This document shows, in pieces, positions 1-4,740 of a DNA stretch of 7,149 nt. A model generated the notes under the pieces. That model saw only the letters and a program-made list of their open reading frames with translations, made no database searches and was not told the origin of the DNA. Numbering within the stretch: position 1 is the stretch's first letter; the number at the start of each line of letters is the position of its first letter. The translations under genes were made by a program, and so were the position numbers. Source of the DNA: JANRLJ01 sp034437895 (GTDB lineage: Bacteria > Chloroflexota > Anaerolineae > Aggregatilineales > Phototrophicaceae); the NCBI GenBank assembly GCA_034437895.1, contig DAOTTO010000626.1:1-7149 (forward strand), read 5' to 3'.

Positions 1-203
1 TCGGATGACTCTATGCTAGATAAGATGGCTTGTTTAAGTGCATCACTCAAAGCGCACTCGCGTTTAGATAACTCCCATGCGTAAAATTCTTTTAGCGCAT
101 CACAGCCGATATTGGATTCATATCTCAGCACACGACAATCATCGGGTTTGATTTTAACTTGCTGCTTTTCTAATTCAGGATGCGATCGAGTCAACAACCC
201 CAT
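1..203 (-). CDS. Partial hypothetical protein, C-terminus beyond the left edge
   Basis: An open minus-strand frame enters the window from a possible ATG at 203-201 and stays open to position 1, giving at least 67 residues. It is rich in K, E and D with three cysteines (for example PDDCRVLRYESNIGCDALKE and FYAWELSKRECALSD), and its composition looks like a real soluble protein. I do not recognise the family. The ATG lies inside the terminal hairpin of the neighbouring structured element and has no Shine-Dalgarno sequence before it, so the native N-terminus may have been lost and the first five or so residues may come from element sequence. The frame is closed upstream by a TGA about 14 codons before the ATG. 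It runs divergently from the plus-strand fragment at 563. Coding status is moderately likely; function is unknown. Confidence 0.4.
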   Translation of the reverse strand, partial: MGLLTRSHPELEKQQVKIKPDDCRVLRYESNIGCDALKEFYAWELSKRECALSDALKQAILSSIESS

Positions 204-218
204 AGCTAAAGCTAGGGG
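198..218. repeat. Left terminal hairpin of the element
   Basis: CCCC (198-201) and TAGC (203-206) pair with GCTA (211-214) and GGGG (215-218) around a TAAA loop, with a single bulged A. Subterminal hairpins of this size are typical of IS200/IS605-type ends, where they are recognised as single-stranded DNA by TnpA. The same loop sequence recurs in the right-end hairpin, which supports both as ends of one element. Confidence 0.6.
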
Positions 219-522
219 CTTGCAGTTGGGGTGTCCGAAGACAATTCACCCACCGCGTATGGCACATTGACTGATGCCCGCTGCATACCGAAGTACCAGC
301 GCGAGTCAAGTGGTGACCGTTGAACGTTTTACGGAGTACACGGCGATGCCGACAAAGCACCTTAGTCTCCAACCTCATACGTTCCGCCAGCGGCAATCCG
401 CTGTGTGCAAGTGTGGGGGCAAACCGGGTCTGCGTGGCACAACACAACAGTGTCTTCGTATTTCCCACAGCCCGTATTTTAGCGCGAAAGCGCTTAGTCC
501 GAAAGGAGAACTTACGCTTCCT

Positions 523-543
523 CCCGATGCCTAAAGGCAGGGG
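523..543. repeat. Right terminal hairpin of the element
   Basis: TGCC (528-531) pairs with GGCA (536-539) around a TAAA loop, and CCC (523-525) pairs with the following GGGG (540-543), leaving GA unpaired on one side. It mirrors the left-end hairpin in size, G/C base and loop. It is followed by GTATCCGCGCAAGGAA, after which flanking coding sequence begins. Confidence 0.55.
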
Positions 544-552
544 TATCCGCGC

Positions 553-557
553 AAGGA
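553..557 (+). promoter_or_regulatory. Ribosome binding site at the element's edge
   Basis: AAGGA lies five bases before the ATG at 563. It sits beyond the right terminal hairpin, in what appears to be the element's own end. This decides the start of the following frame: the longer reading from 320 would translate the structured element and is not credible. Confidence 0.5.
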
Positions 558-562
558 ATTTG

Positions 563-1021
563 ATGATCTGGAATGCCAGCAGCGGCGAAATTTGGGTGTT
601 GATCGGACGGGAAAATGGCAGATTCATCCCCTTCCCCCTCAATAATTATGGCAATCTGCTCGTTATCCCGCCGACGAATGTACCGCCGGGACGTTATGCG
701 CCGCTGATGGGCTTTAACCGGATTTGGGCAAATATCCCCGATATACGTCCCCTGTTGGGGTGGGCAGTTGCGCCAGAAGTGAGCTATACGTTAGGCATCA
801 CCACCCTCAGCCCGACCAGCTTCACCTTTAATCTCCCAAATGGGCGGGTCGCCACACGCTCGACGGGCGGTTGGCAGTTTAATAACGCGCCGAGTCTGCC
901 GTTTGAGGCTACGCCGGAAGCCACGCCCCAAACGCCACCTGCTGCGCCCGAAGTTACGCCAGAAGCGACATCTGCCGCGCCGGAAATCACGGCGGTGGCC
1001 TCCGGCGTGATTGGCAGCTAA
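563..1021 (+). CDS. Fragment of a secreted-type repeat protein with Pro/Thr/Ala tail
   Basis: A 152-residue product from ATG 563. Residues 1-30 begin MIWNASSGEIWVL, and residues 49-76 contain MGFNRIWANIPDIRPLLGWA followed by APEVSYT. This resembles the repeat 'F..VW...P.(I/V)R..LGWA.APE..YT...F..GRMIW' that I associate with secreted Chloroflexota proteins, related in style to LGFP repeats. Residues 114-152 are a low-complexity tail of TPEAT/APEVTPEAT units, typical of an exposed linker or wall-spanning region. There is no signal peptide, which such proteins normally carry, so this is probably the C-terminal end of a longer gene whose first part was removed at the junction with the structured element. 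It converges on the xylulokinase gene. Whether it is still expressed is unclear; it could equally be a pseudogene. Confidence 0.5.
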   Translation: MIWNASSGEIWVLIGRENGRFIPFPLNNYGNLLVIPPTNVPPGRYAPLMGFNRIWANIPDIRPLLGWAVAPEVSYTLGITTLSPTSFTFNLPNGRVATRSTGGWQFNNAPSLPFEATPEATPQTPPAAPEVTPEATSAAPEITAVASGVIGS

Positions 1022-1040
1022 GGCCATCTGCACATGAAGT

Positions 1041-1079
1041 CGGCATGGCTTGGTAGGGGCGAACCCGCCAGCCATGCCG
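1041..1079. terminator. Nested hairpin between convergent genes
   Basis: CGGCATGGCT (1041-1050) and AGCCATGCCG (1070-1079) form a perfect 10-bp stem. Inside it GG/CC and GGG-CGAA-CCC can pair further. It lies between the plus-strand stop at 1021 and the minus-strand xylulokinase stop at 1092, where a two-way terminator is expected. Neither side has a T-tract, so classical intrinsic termination is uncertain. The core GTAGGGGCGAACCC looks like a dispersed intergenic repeat unit. Confidence 0.4.
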
Positions 1080-1091
1080 TAAGTTGAGAGG

Positions 1092-2579
1092 CTAGGGCTT
1101 TAAGCCGTGCATAATGCCCTGGAGCGCGGGATAAGCCTGCAAAAATAAGGCATACTGCTGACGATAAACCGCTTCATGGGCAGTGTCGGGTTCGGTAGTG
1201 GTGGTGGGGCGGGTGGTGATGGTTCGCAGTGCGGCGAAATCGGGATAAATCCCCGCGCCAATCCCCGCGATCAAGGCCGCGCCGAGCGCAGTATGTTCGC
1301 CGCTGGACGACAACCGCAGCGGACGCGCCAGAATATCCGCAGTGATCTGTCGCCAGATTGGGCTGTTCAAGCCGTTCCCCGCTGCTAAAAATCCTTCCAC
1401 CGCGACATTCTGCGCCGTCATCACATCCAGAATATGGCGCAGCGCAAAGGCCACGCCCTCCATAATCGCCCGTGCCAGATGCGCTCGATTATGATGCAGC
1501 GATAACCCGACGAACACGCCGCTGGCTTGCGAATCCATCAATGGCGAGCGTTCCCCGACCAAATAGGGCAGAAACAGCAGTCCATCTGCGCCAGGTGGCA
1601 CTTCTGCCGCCTCATCAGAAAGCAGCGTGTAGGCTTCCGGCATCTCGCGCAAGCCGAGCATATCGCGCAGCCAACGCAGCGACATACCAGCGGAAAGCAT
1701 CGCGCCCATCATGTACCAGCGATCTGGCGCGGCATGACAAAAAGTATGCAAATGGATGTCGGTTTGCGGCTGAGTCAGGGGGATAAAGACCTGTCCGCCT
1801 GTGCCTAGCGTAACGGAACCAAGCCCCGGTTCAATCAAGCCGTTGCCGACTGCTTGCGCGGCTTGATCGGCGCTACCTGCCGCGACGGGGATTCCGGCGG
1901 GTAAGCCCAATATTTCGGCGGCGGCAGGAGTTAAATAGCCAGCGATGTCAGTCGATTCCAACACACGCGGGAGCAAATGTCCCGGCAGGCCGAGCGTGTT
2001 TACGATTTCGTCCGACCATGTGCGCTGATGAATATCGAAAATACCGCTGGCGGAAGCATCGCTGGCATCGGTGGCAATTTCGCCCGTTAGATAAGCGCGA
2101 ATCATATCTTTGGGCAGCAGGGCGGCGGCGGCTTTTTCTAACACGCTTGGCTGATGCTTTTGCAACCAGAGCATCGTCGGCCCCATAAAGCCTGTCGCGG
2201 GGAGTGTTCCGGCGAGATAAGCCAGCCGTTCCGCGCCGATTCGTTCTTGCATGACGGCGACTTCAGCAGTCGTGCGTTGGTCAGGCCAGATGATGGCGGG
2301 TGCGATGGGCTGCGCGGCGGAATCGACCAGCGCGAAACCGTGCATCTGCCCACAAAGCCCAATCGCCTGAATATCGACTTTCCCCGCTTGCGCCAAAACC
2401 GCCCGCACCGCCGCGACCACTGCCGCCCACCACGCCGCCGGAGACTGCTCGGCGTGACCGGGATGCGGCGTTTCGATGGGATATTCGTGCGCTGCGACTG
2501 CGATGGTGCGCCCCGCCAGATCAATCAACAACACTTTAACGCTGGATGTTCCTAAATCAATGCCGAGTAAATGGGTCAT
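1092..2579 (-). CDS. xylB: Xylulokinase (FGGY carbohydrate kinase)
   Basis: A 495-residue cytoplasmic kinase of normal family length that phosphorylates D-xylulose with ATP to D-xylulose 5-phosphate, feeding the pentose phosphate pathway. The N-terminal phosphate-binding motif GIDLGTSSVKVLLID (6-20) holds the conserved Asp8. GLCGQMHGF (74-82) carries the Met-His-Gly typical of xylulokinases, with WPDQR at 98-102. GSADQAAQAVGNG (235-247) holds the likely catalytic base Asp238. GTGGQVF (259-265), LPYLVGERSP (337-346) and MEGVAFALR (373-381) follow, and AAGNGLNSPIWRQITADI (399-416) replaces the usual GGGAKSPLWRQ, a mild deviation. The start is fixed by the N-terminal motif; the ribosome site is weak (AGG nine bases upstream). 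It is the last gene of the minus-strand sugar cluster, separated from the epimerase by an AT-rich insert. A related FGGY kinase acting on another ketose cannot be excluded. Confidence 0.9.
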   Translation of the reverse strand: MTHLLGIDLGTSSVKVLLIDLAGRTIAVAAHEYPIETPHPGHAEQSPAAWWAAVVAAVRAVLAQAGKVDIQAIGLCGQMHGFALVDSAAQPIAPAIIWPDQRTTAEVAVMQERIGAERLAYLAGTLPATGFMGPTMLWLQKHQPSVLEKAAAALLPKDMIRAYLTGEIATDASDASASGIFDIHQRTWSDEIVNTLGLPGHLLPRVLESTDIAGYLTPAAAEILGLPAGIPVAAGSADQAAQAVGNGLIEPGLGSVTLGTGGQVFIPLTQPQTDIHLHTFCHAAPDRWYMMGAMLSAGMSLRWLRDMLGLREMPEAYTLLSDEAAEVPPGADGLLFLPYLVGERSPLMDSQASGVFVGLSLHHNRAHLARAIMEGVAFALRHILDVMTAQNVAVEGFLAAGNGLNSPIWRQITADILARPLRLSSSGEHTALGAALIAGIGAGIYPDFAALRTITTRPTTTTEPDTAHEAVYRQQYALFLQAYPALQGIMHGLKP

Positions 2580-2636
2580 TTTTTGAACCTAAAAAGTCAA
2601 GAAAAGTGTAAAAGTTTTTAGTGATTAGTTTTTGGT

Positions 2637-2798
2637 TTACCAATTTGTTTTAAGACAAATCATTGAATTCTTCGATGATACGACGTAAAATCCAAAAATT
2701 TCTAACCAAGGCATAAACAGAAAAGCGATAAGAATAGCCACCGAGCAAAATAGGGAAATAAAATCACCAATGCTAGATACATTCTCGTTTTGTTTCAT
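2637..2798 (-). CDS. Small membrane protein, 53 residues
   Basis: A short minus-strand frame that starts MKQNENVSSIGDF and contains one strongly hydrophobic stretch at about residues 13-40 (FISLFCSVAILIAFLFMPWL, then EIFGFYVV), which could span the membrane once. The tail (SSKNSMICLKTNW) is polar. AAGGA lies six bases before the ATG, and a perfect extended -10 promoter lies about 40 bases upstream, so initiation signals are good for such a small gene. No family is recognised. It sits between the DUF4241 gene and xylulokinase in AT-rich DNA and may belong with DUF4241 as one transferred unit. The high A+T content makes a chance frame possible, hence the moderate confidence. Confidence 0.5.
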   Translation of the reverse strand: MKQNENVSSIGDFISLFCSVAILIAFLFMPWLEIFGFYVVSSKNSMICLKTNW

Positions 2799-2839
2799 AT
2801 TCTATCCTTTTTAAATTAAATTATTAATTATTTTCTCGT

Positions 2840-2848
2840 ATTATATCA
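2840..2848 (-). promoter_or_regulatory. Extended -10 promoter for the small membrane protein
   Basis: Read on the minus strand this is TGATATAAT, an exact match to the extended -10 consensus TGnTATAAT. No good -35 box lies 16-18 bases upstream, as is common for extended -10 promoters. It would give a leader of about 35 bases before the ATG at 2798. The surrounding sequence is very AT-rich, which raises the chance of a fortuitous match. Confidence 0.45.
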
Positions 2849-2908
2849 CTTATCAATTGCAAACATTTATTTTTATCAAAGGTTATATTTCCAGTGAATA
2901 TTCAGAAT

Positions 2909-3517
2909 TTATCTAACGATTTGAAAGTCTGTGAGCAAACAGACGATTTCATTCCGCTCATTAAATCCCCAATATGATGGATATGTACCGTCACCCCATC
3001 CGCTTCTAAAAGTTATGCAATTAAGGCCAGTTGTTTCCTCAAGCCTGAAATTTAACCACTTCTCGCTTCGGCGTTTCAACTGGATGTTGAGAAGCTCATC
3101 TTTCTTTTCACGCAATAATGAAACGGCCTCCACATCCATAAAACAGCCTGTTCCTGTATCCACGCCATAGCCCCAAAACTGGTCTGTGCCAAGAACAGAA
3201 ATATTTTGACCGATAGGTAAAGCAATCTCCCATCGATTAGGCTTTACCGGCTCTAACTCAAGAAGGGCATAGGCCGGAACGGGGTATTTTTCCTCAAGAT
3301 GTCGCCCAGTTGTGATGTGAACGGCATAGTGTCCGGGTGCAACTTTATGCGTAAATGGCTTTGTTTGCCAAATTGTAAGCGGATCACAAGCGACAACAGC
3401 TCCACTGCTCAATATAAGGTCGCCAATGGAGATACGCTTCCATTCTACCGAGCCATCAGCGGTAAGGGTTGTGATATTATCATTCCAAGCGTTTTCGTAT
3501 TTGGGCGTGTAAGCCAT
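2909..3517 (-). CDS. DUF4241 domain protein of unknown function
   Basis: A 202-residue soluble protein. It shows the conserved pattern of the DUF4241 family: SGAVVACDP (38-46), a strand-rich middle with PGHYAVHI (61-68) and RWEIALP (95-101), then FWGYGVDTGTGCFMD (114-128), and near the C-terminus SGWGDGTYPSYWGF (172-185) with VCLLTDF (192-198). The family has no established function, and no catalytic motif is evident. The start at 3517 is chosen because AAAAGG lies seven bases upstream and the domain begins shortly after; an upstream ATG at 3604 would translate a perfect palindrome and adds nothing family-like. Base composition is AT-richer than the sugar genes on both sides, so it looks like an insertion between the epimerase and xylulokinase genes. 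A role in sugar use is not implied. Confidence 0.85.
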   Translation of the reverse strand: MAYTPKYENAWNDNITTLTADGSVEWKRISIGDLILSSGAVVACDPLTIWQTKPFTHKVAPGHYAVHITTGRHLEEKYPVPAYALLELEPVKPNRWEIALPIGQNISVLGTDQFWGYGVDTGTGCFMDVEAVSLLREKKDELLNIQLKRRSEKWLNFRLEETTGLNCITFRSGWGDGTYPSYWGFNERNEIVCLLTDFQIVR

Positions 3518-3543
3518 TATCAGACCTTTTATGACAAACTCAT

Positions 3544-3571
3544 CAGGGGACACGATATGCAGTGTCCCCTG
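3544..3571. repeat. Perfect 10-bp inverted repeat upstream of the DUF4241 gene
   Basis: CAGGGGACAC (3544-3553) and GTGTCCCCTG (3562-3571) are exact reverse complements around an eight-base centre. It lies between the epimerase stop and the DUF4241 start, 27 bases before the chosen ATG. On the minus strand no T-run follows, so it may be an operator or a leader hairpin rather than a terminator for the epimerase gene. Confidence 0.6.
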
Positions 3572-3616
3572 TATTTTACATGAAAATGGCAATCGCCCGT
3601 GCATGATGAGCGCGAT

Positions 3617-4465
3617 TTATTGCAAGCCGAACTTCGCCGCTTTTTCTTGCAGGAACGGCAAGCCGCGCCGTGCGATGTCCTGAATGGTGTAGCTCGGTGT
3701 GCGCCACAGACAGGTCGCGCCGATGAGTTCCGGGTTGATCGTCGCAAATGCTTCTAAGACCAGCGGCCCGGTAAAGTTGACGGCTTTTAATCCCGTGAAC
3801 ACATCATCCCAATCGACATTGCCCATGCCGGGGATAGCGCGTCCGCTTTCCGAAAGATGAATATACCCGCACAGGTCGCCTGCCGCGATGATAGGCGCAC
3901 TATAACCCTCTTCTTCGATGACCATGTGATAGGTATCGAAGTGGATAAACACGTTATCCCTGCCCATTTGATCGATCAACTTTTTGGTATCGCTGCCCAC
4001 GTTAAGCAGATAGGTTTCGTAACGATTAACGGGTTCGATGCCAAGCCGAATCCCGTGTGTCTTGCACTGATCGGCAATATCCGAGAGGACTTCCGCGCAG
4101 GCGTTCAATTCGGCTTCGGTGGGGGCAGCCCCGGTGAGTGTGCCGAGATTGCAATAGACACAGCCGCAAAGCGTGTCGATTTCCATCTCAGCGACTTTTT
4201 CCACCACGCTCGTTAGAAAAGCGCGGGCTTTTTCGGGATAAAAAGGCAGATGGGCATCTTTGGGCAGCGCTAAAGAGGCGCTGGCTTTAAGGCCATGATC
4301 GCGCAGCAGTTTTTTAATGGCGGCGGCATCCACTTCTTCCGGGTGCAGCAGCGGGATTTCGAGCAGGTCAAAGCCGGCTTCCGCCGTCAGACGAATCGTT
4401 TCCGGCGCGATTTGGTTGTTCCAGTCGCCGTTCCAAACAAAAGCGTGAATCCCAAACGTAGGCAT
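3617..4465 (-). CDS. D-tagatose/D-psicose-type ketose 3-epimerase
   Basis: A 282-residue TIM-barrel enzyme of the sugar phosphate isomerase/epimerase superfamily that interconverts free ketoses at C3 with a divalent metal. Candidate metal ligands are Glu144 (in LGIEPVNRYETYL), Asp177 (HFDTYH), His203 (IHLSES) and Glu238 (VLEAF). Their spacings of 33, 26 and 35 are identical to Glu152, Asp185, His211 and Glu246 of Pseudomonas cichorii D-tagatose 3-epimerase. The secondary residues Glu150, His180 and Arg209 also match (Glu158, His188, Arg217). Length is normal and there is no signal peptide. AAGGA eight bases upstream supports the start. It lies downstream of the sugar-binding protein gene and on the same strand as xylulokinase, so converting D-ribulose to D-xylulose is an attractive role. 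The true substrate could be another ketose such as psicose, tagatose or erythrulose. Confidence 0.85.
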   Translation of the reverse strand: MPTFGIHAFVWNGDWNNQIAPETIRLTAEAGFDLLEIPLLHPEEVDAAAIKKLLRDHGLKASASLALPKDAHLPFYPEKARAFLTSVVEKVAEMEIDTLCGCVYCNLGTLTGAAPTEAELNACAEVLSDIADQCKTHGIRLGIEPVNRYETYLLNVGSDTKKLIDQMGRDNVFIHFDTYHMVIEEEGYSAPIIAAGDLCGYIHLSESGRAIPGMGNVDWDDVFTGLKAVNFTGPLVLEAFATINPELIGATCLWRTPSYTIQDIARRGLPFLQEKAAKFGLQ

Positions 4466-4523
4466 AAGAGTAGTCCTTAGTTGTTAGTTTTTAGCAATGA
4501 GCGATGCAGGTTAAAGGCAGAGC

Positions 4524-4632
4524 CGCGAAAGACAATGGGACAAGATTTAACCACAGAGATACAGAGGACACAAAGGTTGAAGTTTATATTCTTGGTGTTC
4601 TTGGTGGTTTAGATTTTTAAATTTCTTTCGCG
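4524..4632. repeat. MITE-like inverted repeat, copy 1
   Basis: An outer inverted repeat, CGCGAAAG (4524-4531) and CTTTCGCG (4625-4632), encloses an inner imperfect one that starts AACCAC (4549-4554) and ends GTGGTT (4604-4609). The inner arms are built of 9-10 base units of the type ACACCAAGR. Conceptual translation gives the spurious 'HQEHQE' and 'PLCPLYLCG' peptides often miscalled as genes. A second copy lies at 6671-6810, on the other side of the binding-protein gene. No gene is seen inside. Confidence 0.65.
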
Positions 4633-4689
4633 AGCCTGTATTAAGCAAAGTATCCAGGTTTTCCAGATATTTTGCGTAATGATCCATAA

Positions 4690-4727
4690 GACGAAGGCGG
4701 CAGCACGGGTGCCGCGCCGCCTTCGTC
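4690..4727 (-). terminator. Long hairpin after the binding-protein gene
   Basis: GACGAAGGCGGC (4690-4701) and GCCGCCTTCGTC (4716-4727) form a perfect 12-bp stem, with GCAC/GTGC pairing again inside the 14-base loop. It begins 13 bases after the stop codon of the gene at 4741. Downstream on the minus strand the sequence is TTATGG, without a U-tract. It may therefore act as a partial terminator or as a 3' stabiliser that keeps binding-protein mRNA more abundant than downstream genes, a common arrangement in ABC sugar operons. Confidence 0.6.
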
Positions 4728-4740
4728 AATAGATGGTCGA

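Larger units (their letters stand above)
198..562 (+). ncRNA. Structured RNA element, HEARO/omega-RNA-like, no nuclease gene
   Basis: About 365 bases without a convincing gene but dense in short perfect stems. These are: GGGTG/CACCC (229-233 with 247-251), GTATG/CATAC (257-261 with 284-288), CAGCGG-CAAT-CCGCTG (388-403), and AGCGC-GAAA-GCGCT with a GNRA tetraloop (481-494). Hairpins with TAAA loops close both ends. Bounded ends plus a folded interior match what is known of HEARO/omega-RNAs, which guide IscB nucleases and are carried by IS200/IS605-type elements; stand-alone copies without the nuclease are known. Here no IscB, TnpB or TnpA is present. An ATGA tetranucleotide follows directly at 563-566, and I recall ATGA/GTGA as the junction motif of HEARO elements. 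If it is an IscB guide RNA, the guide would be the bases just left of 198. The family assignment is by recollection of architecture only; a TnpB-type remnant or another mobile RNA is the alternative. Confidence 0.45.

Noticed and set aside
320..562. N-terminal extension of the plus-strand frame, starting at 320
   Set aside because: It would translate the structured element; the ribosome site before 563 and the start of recognisable protein sequence there favour the short version.
175..642. 155-residue minus-strand open frame
   Set aside because: It is antisense to the structured element, contains no family-like motif and has arginine-rich, atypical composition; the stems explain the sequence better.
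1176..2555. Several plus-strand frames of 70-133 residues
   Set aside because: They are shadows opposite the xylulokinase gene, without motifs or start signals.
4547..4729. 60-residue minus-strand frame
   Set aside because: It is the translation of the MITE-like repeat and the adjacent hairpin, giving the usual spurious 'HQEHQE' peptide.
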